This document shows positions 45,900 through 54,738 of a stretch of 64,000 nucleotides of DNA, in pieces. Within the stretch, counting starts at the first letter, position 1. Each line of letters opens with the position of its first letter. Source of the stretch: Microbacterium saperdae (GTDB lineage Bacteria; Actinomycetota; Actinomycetes; Actinomycetales; Microbacteriaceae). The position numbers and the translations under genes were made by a program. The notes beneath the pieces were generated by a model that was given only the letters and a program-made list of their open reading frames with translations, was not told the origin of the DNA and ran no database searches. The stretch covers positions 744,001 to 808,000 of the forward strand of contig NZ_VFOX01000001.1 of assembly GCF_006716345.1 (NCBI RefSeq), in the 5' to 3' direction.

Positions 45900-47705
45900 C
45901 TAAGCGACGGCGTGGCTCGCAGCGGAGTGCCCGGCGCCGATCACGAGGTCGGCGGCCCGGATCACCGCGTCGAAGCTCGCGTCGATCACGGACCCGGCGC
46001 GACCAGCGGTCCAGCGCACACCGGTCTCGTCCCGGTACTCGAGCAGGGTGATCGCATCGCTGGCATTGCCGGCTTCCGCGCTGGTCTGATGCAGCGAGAG
46101 GATCTCGACACGGATGCCGGCCGCCAGCAACGCCTGGGTGAGGGCTTCCACCGGCCCGATCCCCGTATGCACCGAGGCGGAGTCCGCTCCGCGCGCACGC
46201 AGCCGCACCTCGGTGGATGCCCGGTCGACGCGATAGTCGGTGAGAGAGACCTGGCCGGAGGTCTCGGTGAGGTAGTGCGTGGCGAACAGCTCCCACAGGG
46301 CCTGTGCCGAGAGCTCGTCTCCGCTCGCATCGGCCTGCTGCTGCACGTGCCGCGCGAAGTCGATCTGCAGACGCCGGGGGAGCTCGACACCGAACGCGGT
46401 CTCCAGCAGGTGGGCGATCCCACCCTTCCCGGACTGCGAGTTCACCCGGATCACGGCGTCGTAGCCCCGCCCGATGTCGGCAGGGTCGATCGGCAGGTAC
46501 GGGACGCGCCAGTCCAGCTTCTCCGCGTCGATCCCGGTGGCCAGAGCCTGCGCCCGATGTGCGGCGAGCCCCTTGCGGATCGCATCCTGATGCGTCCCGC
46601 TGAAGGCGGTGTGCACCAGGTCGCCGACGTAGGGGTGTCGGGGGTGCACCTCGATCCGGTTGCAGTACTCGACCGTGCGGCGGATCTCGTCGATGTCGGA
46701 GAAGTCGATCATCGGATCGACACCCTGCGCATGCAGGTTCAGGGCGAGTGTCGCGATGTCGACGTTGCCCGTGCGCTCTCCGTTGCCGAAGATGCAGCCC
46801 TCGACGCGCTGTGCGCCCGCGAGCACGGCGAGTTCGGCGCATGCGATCCCGGTGCCGCGGTCGTTGTGCGAGTGCACCGAGAGGATCACACCGTCGCGCC
46901 GCGCGAGGTTCCGGTGCATGTACTCGATCTGATCGGCATACACGTTCGGGGTGGCGATCTCGACGGTCGCCGGCAGGTTCAGGATGACGGGACGTGCGGC
47001 CGTGGCATCCCACAGGGTCGTGATGCTGTCGCAGAGGTCGAGCACATAGTCGGGCTCGGTCAGGTTGAACACCTCGGGGGAGAACTGGAACCGCACGTTC
47101 GGGAGATCTGCGGTGAGCTCGAGCACGTCGCGCCCCGCCGACAGGATGAGGTCCTTGAGCTCGGCGCGGTCGCGCCCGAGCACCAGGTCGCGCCACGTCG
47201 GCGCCGTGGCCGTGTAGACGTGGATCACCACGGGGTTGCGGATGCCGCGGACAGAGTCGACCGTCCGTTCGATCAGGTCTCGGCGGGCGGCCGTGAACAC
47301 GACGATCGTGACGTCGTCGGGGGCGAGAGCGGACTCGGCGATCAGACGCACGAAGTCGAAGTCGGTCTGCGAGGCCGAGGGGTACCCCACCTCGATCTCC
47401 TTGTAGCCCATCGCGAGCATCAGCTCGAAGAAGCGTCGCTTGCGCGCGGGGTCCATCGGCTCGGCGAGAGCCTGATTGCCGTCGCGGAGGTCCACCGGCA
47501 CCCACAGCGGGGCGACGGTGAGCTCGCGCGTGGGCCAGGTGCGCTCGGTGAGCGGAACGTCGACGCGATCACGCACGGCGGCATAGCGGTGCGAGGGCAT
47601 CTGCGATGAGCGCTGGCGGTTCCACGCGGGTGCGTCGGCAGGCACGGGGCCGTGCGGCGTGGACAGGGTGCGGAAGGGCGACGGAGTGGATGTCGCGGTG
47701 TTCAT
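45900..47705 (-). CDS. leuA: 2-isopropylmalate synthase
   Basis: 601 residues. The catalytic TIM barrel starts [18 protein letters not shown] (metal-binding Asp) and contains [17 protein letters not shown] with the His ligands. The C-terminal regulatory domain (about 440-590) provides leucine feedback inhibition. It condenses acetyl-CoA with 2-oxoisovalerate, the first step of leucine synthesis. ATG 47705 is preceded by GGAGAA. The open frame continues upstream over the leader region but that part is not coding. Expression is probably controlled by the leader peptide and RNA structures at 47720-47818. Confidence 0.95.
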   Translation of the reverse strand: MNTATSTPSPFRTLSTPHGPVPADAPAWNRQRSSQMPSHRYAAVRDRVDVPLTERTWPTRELTVAPLWVPVDLRDGNQALAEPMDPARKRRFFELMLAMGYKEIEVGYPSASQTDFDFVRLIAESALAPDDVTIVVFTAARRDLIERTVDSVRGIRNPVVIHVYTATAPTWRDLVLGRDRAELKDLILSAGRDVLELTADLPNVRFQFSPEVFNLTEPDYVLDLCDSITTLWDATAARPVILNLPATVEIATPNVYADQIEYMHRNLARRDGVILSVHSHNDRGTGIACAELAVLAGAQRVEGCIFGNGERTGNVDIATLALNLHAQGVDPMIDFSDIDEIRRTVEYCNRIEVHPRHPYVGDLVHTAFSGTHQDAIRKGLAAHRAQALATGIDAEKLDWRVPYLPIDPADIGRGYDAVIRVNSQSGKGGIAHLLETAFGVELPRRLQIDFARHVQQQADASGDELSAQALWELFATHYLTETSGQVSLTDYRVDRASTEVRLRARGADSASVHTGIGPVEALTQALLAAGIRVEILSLHQTSAEAGNASDAITLLEYRDETGVRWTAGRAGSVIDASFDAVIRAADLVIGAGHSAASHAVA

Positions 47706-47719
47706 GGTTTTCTCCGAGT

Positions 47720-47789
47720 GGTCGGCGGGATCCGACCGGCATGCAGACTGCCCACGACGGGGAACCGGTCTGATCAGGCCCCGTCGTGG
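47720..47789 (-). promoter_or_regulatory. leuA leader: alternative RNA structures (attenuator)
   Basis: On the minus strand, hairpin 1 (CCACGACGGGG/CCCCGTCGTGG, 47789-47779 with 47762-47752) overlaps the last codons of the leader peptide. Hairpin 2 (GGTCGG/CCGACC, 47737-47732 with 47725-47720) ends four bases before the leuA Shine-Dalgarno. GACCGG in the loop of hairpin 1 (47770-47765) can pair with CCGGTC (47739-47734), which would break hairpin 2. Neither hairpin has a T-run, so control may be translational or through another factor. Confidence 0.7.
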
Positions 47790-47818
47790 CGGAGAAGGAG
47801 GAGTCGTCCGATGCGCAC
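47774..47818 (-). CDS. leuL: Leucine leader peptide (attenuation of leuA)
   Basis: A 14-codon ORF, GTG 47818 to TGA 47774, encoding [14 protein letters not shown] with four consecutive Leu codons (47803-47792). TACATT (47830-47825, minus) ends six bases before the GTG, so the transcript should start at the start codon itself. The stretch of the regulated amino acid just before the leuA gene, overlapping an RNA hairpin, is the classical sign of ribosome-mediated attenuation. Leucine leader peptides are known in other actinobacteria; this one is recognised from composition and position. Confidence 0.85.
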   Translation of the reverse strand: MRIGRLLLLRHDGA

Positions 47819-47841
47819 GACCACAATGTAGCAACTCCTCA

Positions 47842-47857
47842 GACAAGTTGACAAGTT
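47842..47857 (+). promoter_or_regulatory. Tandem GACAAGTT repeats in the leuA-gntR divergent promoter
   Basis: Two perfect adjacent copies of GACAAGTT (47842-47849, 47850-47857) abut the gntR -10 (TAGACT, 47857-47862) and lie in the -35 region of the leader-peptide promoter. They are a good candidate operator for the GntR/FCD regulator. Confidence 0.45.
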
Positions 47858-47869
47858 AGACTGGTGCGC

Positions 47870-48538
47870 ATGGTGCAGATCCAACGAACTCCGCTCGCCG
47901 ACCAGGCCGCCGAGATCCTCCTCGAACGCGTGCGTGCGGGGGAGTGGACGCTCGGACAGAAGCTCCCTGGGGAGACGACGTTGGCCCCGCAGCTCGGCGT
48001 GGGACGGTCCACGGTGCGCGAGGCCATCCGGCAGCTCGCCGGCCGCGGTGTGCTGACCACTCGTCAGGGGTCCGGGGTGTTCGTGGCTGCGCTCGACGTT
48101 CCCGAAGACTGGGACGCGGTGCTCCGGCGTGCCGATATCGTGAGCGTGATCGAGGCCAGGATCGCGATCGAGTCCGAGGCGGCAGCACTCGCGGCGGAGC
48201 GTCGCACGGCCGTCGATGTGCGCGCGATCCGTCGAGCCCTCGACGCGCGCGCCACGACCGGACCCGGGATCGAGAACCACGTCGACGCCGATACGGCATT
48301 CCACCGCACGATCGTCGCCGCGTCGCACAACAGCATCCTGCTCGATCTGTTCGATGCCCTGACTCCACGACTGCGACAGGCGATGATCGAGATGCTCCGC
48401 ATCCGCACGGATCACGGAGGCCCTGAGGACCATGACAGACACGTGCGTCTGGCGCAGACGGTGATCGACCGCGAGCCGGAGCTGGCCGCCGCGGAGAGCC
48501 GTGACCACCTCGGCGCGCTCAAGAAGGCCCTGGCATGA
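47870..48538 (+). CDS. GntR-family regulator with FCD domain
   Basis: 222 residues: winged helix (about 5-72, KLPGETTLAPQLGVGRSTVR and GVLTTRQGSGVFVA) and an all-helical FCD effector domain (DADTAFHRTIVAASHN, HDRHVRLAQTVIDREP) whose Asp/His residues usually bind a metal and a carboxylate ligand. TAGACT ends seven bases before ATG 47870. It is divergent from leuL/leuA and overlaps the ABC ATPase gene by four bases. The effector is unknown; leucine-pathway control is only suggested by position. Confidence 0.88.
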   Translation: MVQIQRTPLADQAAEILLERVRAGEWTLGQKLPGETTLAPQLGVGRSTVREAIRQLAGRGVLTTRQGSGVFVAALDVPEDWDAVLRRADIVSVIEARIAIESEAAALAAERRTAVDVRAIRRALDARATTGPGIENHVDADTAFHRTIVAASHNSILLDLFDALTPRLRQAMIEMLRIRTDHGGPEDHDRHVRLAQTVIDREPELAAAESRDHLGALKKALA

Positions 48539-49332
48539 ACCGAGACGTCCTGCGGCTCGATGCCGTCACCTTCCGCCGCAGCGGCACCGAGATCCTGCAC
48601 GGCATCGACCTCACGGTACGCCGGGGTGAACACTGGGCTCTGCTCGGGCCCAACGGTGCGGGCAAGAGCACGATCCTCGGCTTCTGCGGCGCGCAGACGC
48701 ATCCGACCTCCGGCACCGTCGAGGTCCTCGGCCATCGGCTGGGGCGCGTGGACATGCAGGAGCTCCGCCGACACATCGGGCACGTGAACCCGCGGCATCC
48801 GCTCCGCTCCGACCTCTCACCGCTCGAGGTCGCTCTCACCGGTGTCACCGGAACGGTCGAACGTGCGATGCGGTGGCAGCCCACCGACGAGCAGCAGGAG
48901 AACGCTCGACGTCTGATCGCATTGGTCGGGCTCGGCGAGGCGGAGGCCGCGCGGTGGCCGACCATGTCCCAGGGCGAGCGAGGGCGCGCACTGATAGCTC
49001 GCGCGCTCGTCGCGTCTCCCGCTCTGCTCCTGCTCGACGAACCGACCACGGGGCTCGACGTCGCGGCGCGCGAGCAGCTGCTCGAGACCATCGACGATCT
49101 CTCGCGCGCCGACCCCGAGCTCGCCTCCGTGCTGGTGACGCACCACCTCGAGGAGCTCCCCGAGACGACCACGCACGCCCTGGTCATCGCGGGCGGACGG
49201 GTGCTCGCGGCGGGACCGGTCGGCGACACGATCACCTCAGAGGTGATCAGCACCGCCTTCCGGCACCCTATCGAGGTGGCGTATCACGACGGCCGGTGGA
49301 GCGCGCGTGCGATCAGACGCGCGCTCGTCTGA
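48535..49332 (+). CDS. Stand-alone ABC ATPase
   Basis: 265 residues with Walker A GPNGAGKSTILGFCGA, signature MSQGERGRALIARALVASP, Walker B LLLDEPTTGLDVA and H-loop TLVTHHLEE-like VTHHLEELP. No permease is adjacent. It resembles ModF/YlmA-type ATPases, which may act on translation or as soluble regulators rather than in transport. It is coupled to gntR by an ATGA overlap. Confidence 0.8.
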   Translation: MNRDVLRLDAVTFRRSGTEILHGIDLTVRRGEHWALLGPNGAGKSTILGFCGAQTHPTSGTVEVLGHRLGRVDMQELRRHIGHVNPRHPLRSDLSPLEVALTGVTGTVERAMRWQPTDEQQENARRLIALVGLGEAEAARWPTMSQGERGRALIARALVASPALLLLDEPTTGLDVAAREQLLETIDDLSRADPELASVLVTHHLEELPETTTHALVIAGGRVLAAGPVGDTITSEVISTAFRHPIEVAYHDGRWSARAIRRALV

Positions 49333-49335
49333 GTC

Positions 49336-51522
49336 TCAGTCCTGTCCGCGCCGCCAGAGCTTCGACGGCCACCAGATCGCCTTGCCGATGTCGTAGGTGA
49401 GCGCCGGCACCAGCAGCGACCGCACGACGAAGGTGTCGAGCAGCACACCGAACGCCACGATGAAGGCCAGCTGAACGAGGAACAGGATCGGGATCACGGA
49501 CAGCGCGGCGAAGGTCGCCGCGAGCACGAGGCCGGCCGAGGTGATCACGCCGCCGGTGATCGACAGTCCGCGCAGCACACCCTCCCGCGTGCCGTGCTCG
49601 ATCGACTCCTCGCGCACGCGCGTCATCAGGAAGATGTTGTAGTCGATGCCGAGGGCCACCAGGAAGACGAATCCGTAGAGCGGTACCGCGGGATCGGCTC
49701 CGGGGAAGTCGAAGATGCCGTTGAAGACCAGTGCCGAGACGCCCAAGGCGGTGCCGAACGAGAGCACGGTCGTCAGGATCAGCAGCACCGGAGCCAGGAT
49801 CGAGCGCAGCAGCAGCATGAGGATGAGCATGATCACGACCAGGATCAGCGGGATGATCAGGTTCCGGTCGTGGATCGACGCATCGTTCGTGTCGATCGCC
49901 GTCGCGGTGACGCCACCGACGAGGGCGTCGACATCATCGAGCTGCGTGCGCAGGTCGCGCACGGTGGCCGCCGCGGCGTCCGAATCGGCCGCATCCGTCA
50001 GCGTGCCCTGCAACAGCACGTCGCCGTCGACCACGGTCGGTTCCGGCGCGGGGGTGCCGGGAGCGCCCACGGCGGTGATGCCGTCAGCCGTCACCGGAGC
50101 GCTGCCGCTCGGCGAGTCTGATGCGGTGACCGCGACTCCGTCGACCCCGTCACTCGCCAGCAGCACGTCGGCCGCCGCCTGCAGGGAGTCCTCGGGCACG
50201 ATGACGTACACGGGGCTGCCGGATCCCCCGGGGAAGTGCTCGCCCAGCGCGACCTGTCCATCGCGGGCCTCGGAGGCGCCGAGTACCAGGTCGGACTGCG
50301 GTACTCCGACCGCGTTGAGCTGCGTGAGGCCTGCGGCCCCGGCGAGCAGCACGAGCGTGGTCACGATCCAGATGACCCGCGGCCGCTTCTTGATGAGCCC
50401 GGCCAGTCGCGCCCAGAGCCCGGTGGTGCGCATGCCGTGCTCGGCTGCGACGACCTCGGGCTCGAACTTCGGTCGGCGCGGCCAGAACACGGCACGGCCG
50501 AAGAGCAGCAGCAGGGCCGGCAGCAACGTGAGCGCCGCGAGCATCGCGAACACGATGCCGATCGCCGCGACCGGTCCGAGCGTGCTGTTCGACTTCAGGT
50601 CGCTCAGGAGCAGGCAGAGGAGCCCGGCGATCACGGTGCCGCCCGAGGCCACGATCGGCTCGAAGGAGCCCTTCCACGCCGCGAGCACGGCCGTGCCCTT
50701 GTCCTGCGCCACGCGAAGCTCCTCGCGGAAGCGCGCCACGAACAGCAGCGCGTAGTCGGTGGCCGCGCCGATGACGAGGATGAACAGGATGCCCTGCGTC
50801 TGTCCGCTCAACAGCAGCACCTCGAACTTGGCCAGCCACCAGACCACCAGCAGAGCGACGCACAGCGCGAACAGGCTGGTCGACAGCACCACCAACGGCA
50901 GCAGGAACGACCGGTAGACCAGCACCAGGATCACCAGCACCGCCAGGAGGGCGACGCCCAGCAGGAGTCCGTCGATGCCGGAGAATCCGGCGACGAGATC
51001 GGCGCTGAAGCCGGCGGGTCCCGTGATGTAGACGGTCACCCCGTCGGGCACGGCCTCGCGCAGCTGGGTGCCGAGCGCCTCGGTGGCATCCGCGAGCTCG
51101 GCGTCGCTCTCGATCGGGATGAAGGCCTGCACCGCTTTGCCGTCGTCGGAGGGCAGGGCGGGGGAGACGTCCGTGCTCACTCCTTCGACAGAGGGCGCGT
51201 CGGCGACGGCGTCCGAGATCGTCTCGAGCTCGGCATCCGTCAGCTTCTGCTCGGACGTGAAGAGCGCGATCGCCGGGATGGCCTCGCTGTCGTTGAACTC
51301 GCCGAGCAGCTTCTGCACCTGGGTCGCGTCGGACGACGACGGGAGGTAGCTGGTCTGGTCGTTCGACGACACCTCGTCGACCTTGCCGAACAGCGGCCCT
51401 CCCAGCGACGCGCCCACCAGCCAGACGAGGATCAGCGCGACGGGGATGAAGACACGGACCCAGGAGTGGCGGCGCGAGCGTTCGCGGGGCGTCGGAGTGG
51501 GCGCCTGAGCGGGGCGGGACAT
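49336..51522 (-). CDS. MMPL-family (RND-type) exporter
   Basis: 728 residues in two similar halves. Each has a membrane helix, a large outer loop and a five-helix bundle. FILVIGAATDYALLFVARFREEL and FLVALGIDYNIFLMTRVREE are the paired helix-4 regions with the proton-relay Asp-Tyr. It is the last gene of the carotenoid operon, 30 bp after crtEb. Corynebacterium glutamicum also has an MMPL gene in its crt operon, so a role in moving carotenoid or other membrane lipids is plausible. GGAAGGAA precedes ATG 51522. Confidence 0.9.
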   Translation of the reverse strand: MSRPAQAPTPTPRERSRRHSWVRVFIPVALILVWLVGASLGGPLFGKVDEVSSNDQTSYLPSSSDATQVQKLLGEFNDSEAIPAIALFTSEQKLTDAELETISDAVADAPSVEGVSTDVSPALPSDDGKAVQAFIPIESDAELADATEALGTQLREAVPDGVTVYITGPAGFSADLVAGFSGIDGLLLGVALLAVLVILVLVYRSFLLPLVVLSTSLFALCVALLVVWWLAKFEVLLLSGQTQGILFILVIGAATDYALLFVARFREELRVAQDKGTAVLAAWKGSFEPIVASGGTVIAGLLCLLLSDLKSNSTLGPVAAIGIVFAMLAALTLLPALLLLFGRAVFWPRRPKFEPEVVAAEHGMRTTGLWARLAGLIKKRPRVIWIVTTLVLLAGAAGLTQLNAVGVPQSDLVLGASEARDGQVALGEHFPGGSGSPVYVIVPEDSLQAAADVLLASDGVDGVAVTASDSPSGSAPVTADGITAVGAPGTPAPEPTVVDGDVLLQGTLTDAADSDAAAATVRDLRTQLDDVDALVGGVTATAIDTNDASIHDRNLIIPLILVVIMLILMLLLRSILAPVLLILTTVLSFGTALGVSALVFNGIFDFPGADPAVPLYGFVFLVALGIDYNIFLMTRVREESIEHGTREGVLRGLSITGGVITSAGLVLAATFAALSVIPILFLVQLAFIVAFGVLLDTFVVRSLLVPALTYDIGKAIWWPSKLWRRGQD

Positions 51523-51552
51523 CGGTTTCCTTCCGGAGGGTGGTTCGCGGGG

Positions 51553-52443
51553 TCAGGAGACCCAGGCGAGGATCAGGATCATGGTCGCGAGGAAGCCCGC
51601 GATGTAGTTCAGGGCGATGAAGCGTCGCCACGACCGGTTGGTCGCCGCGGAGCCCTCGTCGGTCACGTTCCACCAGGGCAGCGCGTTGACGATGTACGGG
51701 ACTGCGAGTACGGCGGCGAGCGGAGCGGGCCAGGGGGTCAGGAGCATGCTCGCGCCCGCCACGGTCCAGAGCACGACAGACAGTCGCACGGTCGCACGGG
51801 CCCCGATCACGGTGGCGATCGAGCCGATGCCGGCCTCCCGATCCGGGCCCACATCCTGCACGGCGCCGAACGCGTGTGCCGCCATCCCCCAGAGGAAGAA
51901 GGCGATCAGGACGACCACGGTGCCCGTCGTCACGGGGGCGCCGGTCAGGGCGAGACCGACGATCGCGGGGCTGACGAAATGCGTGCTCGAGGTGATCGAA
52001 TCGAGGAACGGACGCTCCTTGAACCGCAGCCCGGGGGCCGAATAGGCGATGACCGCGAAGACGCTCACGGCGAGCCAGATCCAGGAGGCCGGGTTGCCGA
52101 CGACCACCAGATAGAGCAGGAAGGGCACATTCGTCAGGGCTGCGGCCCAGAGCGTCGCGCGATGGATGCGGGGGGCCAGTAGAGCGCCCTCGATGCCGCC
52201 CTTGCGCGGATTCGCGAGATCCGAGGCGTAGTCGAAGACATCGTTGATCCCGTACATGGCCAGGTTGTACGGGATGAGGAAGTACAGGGTGCCGATGACG
52301 AGGGTGGCGTCGATCTCCCGCGTGCTGAGCAGATAGGCGGCCGCGAAGGGGAAGGCGGTGTTGATCCAGCTGATCGGTCGAGAGGAGAGCACGATCTGGG
52401 CGATGTCGCGCCCGAGCGATGGCCTCCCCGTCACGGCGCTCAC
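51553..52443 (-). CDS. crtEb: Lycopene elongase / UbiA-type prenyltransferase
   Basis: 296 residues, about eight membrane helices. The two Asp-rich prenyltransferase motifs are GINDVFDYASD (about residue 66) and AVQDVGPDREAGI (about 190). It adds C5 units to lycopene to give C50 flavuxanthin-type products. GTG 52443 overlaps the crtYf stop (GTGA). The order crtI-crtYe-crtYf-crtEb is the same as in Corynebacterium, which supports the specific assignment. Confidence 0.9.
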   Translation of the reverse strand: MSAVTGRPSLGRDIAQIVLSSRPISWINTAFPFAAAYLLSTREIDATLVIGTLYFLIPYNLAMYGINDVFDYASDLANPRKGGIEGALLAPRIHRATLWAAALTNVPFLLYLVVVGNPASWIWLAVSVFAVIAYSAPGLRFKERPFLDSITSSTHFVSPAIVGLALTGAPVTTGTVVVLIAFFLWGMAAHAFGAVQDVGPDREAGIGSIATVIGARATVRLSVVLWTVAGASMLLTPWPAPLAAVLAVPYIVNALPWWNVTDEGSAATNRSWRRFIALNYIAGFLATMILILAWVS

Positions 52444-52793
52444 GTGTCGTCCTCCGTCGCATCCGTTGGGGTATGCCTGCGTGCGCTGCGGCGGGCCCGC
52501 AATGCCGCCCACAGGCTCGGCAGCAGCAGTGCGCCGGCAAGGGGGTAGGCGAAGTCCTCGATCGGGGCGAGACCGATGTGGATGTCGAGCAGGTGCTGAC
52601 CCGAGTAATGGAACAGCCCGGTGCCGATCATGATCGTGTCGAACACGGCCGTCAGGATGAACAGCACCACGACGGTGAGCGCGATCGCACCGAGATGAGG
52701 GCCCGACCCGCGGCGCCGCGCGAGCAGCGACAGCACCAGCGCGGTCACGACGGCCGCGGCGAGGAAGCAGGCGGCGAGCTGGATGTACGTCAT
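52440..52793 (-). CDS. crtYf: C50 carotenoid cyclase subunit
   Basis: 117 residues with three membrane helices and the lycopene-cyclase-domain motif LAPIEDFAYPLAG. It is the second half of the heterodimeric epsilon-cyclase acting on flavuxanthin-like intermediates; both small subunits are needed. It overlaps crtYe by four bases and crtEb by four. Confidence 0.88.
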   Translation of the reverse strand: MTYIQLAACFLAAAVVTALVLSLLARRRGSGPHLGAIALTVVVLFILTAVFDTIMIGTGLFHYSGQHLLDIHIGLAPIEDFAYPLAGALLLPSLWAALRARRSARRHTPTDATEDDT

Positions 52794-53137
52794 CCCCGCA
52801 CCTCCTCGGTGCGACGCCGGGCACGCAGTCGGCTGAGGATGCGCACGGCACCGGTGTAGATCACCATCGTGCACACCACGAGGAACAGCAGGAAGACGGG
52901 TTCCTCGATCGGCAGCTCCGGCGCGAGCAGGATTCCTGTGGCGATCGTCGCATCGCCGCGGAAGAAGATCCCCCCGGCGATGCCTGCGACGTCCCACACC
53001 AGGAAGAACGCGAGGCCGACGACGGTCACGACCATCGCCGCGACCGTGTCGCGCCAGAAGAACAGGCGGAAGCGCCAGTCCAGCAGCAGCATGCATCCGA
53101 GCGAGACGAGCAGCGTCGTCAGGTACAGCGCGCCCAT
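52790..53137 (-). CDS. crtYe: C50 carotenoid cyclase subunit
   Basis: 115 residues, three membrane helices, with DWRFRLFFWRD and the conserved LPIEEPVFLLF. It is the partner of the next gene in a two-component lycopene cyclase. Whether the end product is decaprenoxanthin (epsilon rings) or sarcinaxanthin (gamma rings) cannot be told by eye. It overlaps crtI by one base (TGATG-like junction). Confidence 0.88.
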   Translation of the reverse strand: MGALYLTTLLVSLGCMLLLDWRFRLFFWRDTVAAMVVTVVGLAFFLVWDVAGIAGGIFFRGDATIATGILLAPELPIEEPVFLLFLVVCTMVIYTGAVRILSRLRARRRTEEVRG

Positions 53138-54738
53138 CAGTCCGTCTCCGCGCGGACGGTGTCGCGGACCGGCACGGGGAGCGGGCCGCCGGAGTGATCA
53201 CCGCGGATGCGCTTCAGCACGATCTCGGCGCTGATGAGGCACATCGGCACACCGACGCCCGGAGCCGTGGTGCCGCCGGCGTAGAACAGGCCGCGGACCC
53301 GCTTCGACGCGTTCTGCGCGCGGAACATCGCGCTCTGCGAGAGGATGTGCGCCGGACCCAGCATCCCTCCGCGCCACGAATGGTAGTCGTCACGGAAGTC
53401 GGCTGGACCTTTCGTCTCCCTGACGACGATGCGCTCGCGCAGATCCGGGATGTCCGCCCAGCGCGCGACGAGGTCGATGGCCGCGTCGGCTGCGCGCTCG
53501 ATCGCCGGCGACCCGCTACCGTCTGCTCCGCCGTGGCCGAGGTCGACATCGGCGGGGATCGGCACCAGGACGAACAGGTTCTCGTGGTCGGCGGGGGCCA
53601 CATCGGGGTCGGTCGCGCTCGGTCGGCAGACGTAGGTCGAGGCGGGCGTCGGGATCACGGGGTCGCGCCCGAAGATCGCATCGAAGTTCGCATCCCAGTC
53701 GTCGGTGAAGAACAGCGAGTGATGCGGGAGCTGCGGCAGTGAGCCGCGCACACCGAGCATCACGAGCAGCCCGCCGGGACCGCTGGTGCGTCGCCCCCAC
53801 CAGGACTCCGGATAGCTCTGCAGGGATGCCGGCAGCAGCGCGGTCTCGGTGTGGTGCAGGTCGGCGGCGGAGACCACGATGTCGGCCTGCTCGACCCGGT
53901 CGGTGCCGCTCCCGTCGCGCCACCCGACGCCGGTGACTTGCGTGCCGCTCCGGTCGTCCTGCGTGCGGATGCCGGTGACCTCCGCGCCCGTGACGATCTG
54001 CACACCGGCCGCGCGGGCGAGATCCTCGATCCGCTCGACCACCCGCCAGAAGCCGCCCTGGGGGTAGCTGACGCCCTGGTCGAGGTCGAGAGCGCTCATG
54101 AGGTGGTACATCGCGGGAGCGCTGCGCGGGTCGGTGCCGAGGAACACCGCGGGATAGCCGAGGATCTGTCGGATCACGGGATTCCGGAAGCGGCGGGCGG
54201 CGAACGCCTGGAGCCGCGTGCCGAGCAGTGTGAACAGACGGGGGAGCGCGCGCAGCACCTCGGGCGCGAGCAGAGAGCGGAGACGGGTGAAGGGGTTGTA
54301 GAGGAAATACCTCTCCGCCATCGTGCTGGCCTCGTGTGCGGAGTCCAGATACGTCGCCAGCGCGGGTGCCGAGCCTGGTTCGATCGAGTCGAAGAGCCGG
54401 CTCACCTCTTCGCGCCCGGCTGGCACGGTCACCGACGAGGCCGAATCGGTCGACGATCCCGGCTGCCGGAACACCCGGTATCCGGGATCGAGCAGGGTCA
54501 GATCGAGCTGTTCCTCCGCACTGGTGCCCATCATGGCGAAGAAGTGGTCGAACACCTCCGGCATCAGGTACCAGGAGGGGCCGGAGTCGAAACGGAATCC
54601 GTCGCGCTCGATGGTGCCGGCTCGGCCGCCGACGCGGTCGTTCTTCTCGAGGACCGTGACATCATGCCCGTCGCGGGCGAGGAGGCCGGCCACGGCGAGC
54701 CCGGCGACGCCGGCGCCGATCACCACGACGCGGCTCAT
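53137..54738 (-). CDS. crtI: Phytoene desaturase
   Basis: 533 residues. The N-terminal FAD motif is VVIGAGVAGLAVAGLLARDG followed by VLEKNDRVGGRAGT. The C-terminal desaturase signature is GLFYAGGTTAPGVGVPMCL. It converts phytoene to lycopene with FAD. It overlaps crtB by four bases (ATGA) and is mid-operon. Confidence 0.95.
   Translation of the reverse strand: MSRVVVIGAGVAGLAVAGLLARDGHDVTVLEKNDRVGGRAGTIERDGFRFDSGPSWYLMPEVFDHFFAMMGTSAEEQLDLTLLDPGYRVFRQPGSSTDSASSVTVPAGREEVSRLFDSIEPGSAPALATYLDSAHEASTMAERYFLYNPFTRLRSLLAPEVLRALPRLFTLLGTRLQAFAARRFRNPVIRQILGYPAVFLGTDPRSAPAMYHLMSALDLDQGVSYPQGGFWRVVERIEDLARAAGVQIVTGAEVTGIRTQDDRSGTQVTGVGWRDGSGTDRVEQADIVVSAADLHHTETALLPASLQSYPESWWGRRTSGPGGLLVMLGVRGSLPQLPHHSLFFTDDWDANFDAIFGRDPVIPTPASTYVCRPSATDPDVAPADHENLFVLVPIPADVDLGHGGADGSGSPAIERAADAAIDLVARWADIPDLRERIVVRETKGPADFRDDYHSWRGGMLGPAHILSQSAMFRAQNASKRVRGLFYAGGTTAPGVGVPMCLISAEIVLKRIRGDHSGGPLPVPVRDTVRAETD

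Noticed and set aside
50150..52540. A 796-codon minus-strand frame across MMPL and crtEb
   Set aside because: Arg/Pro-rich shadow in another frame of genes with clear membrane-protein content.
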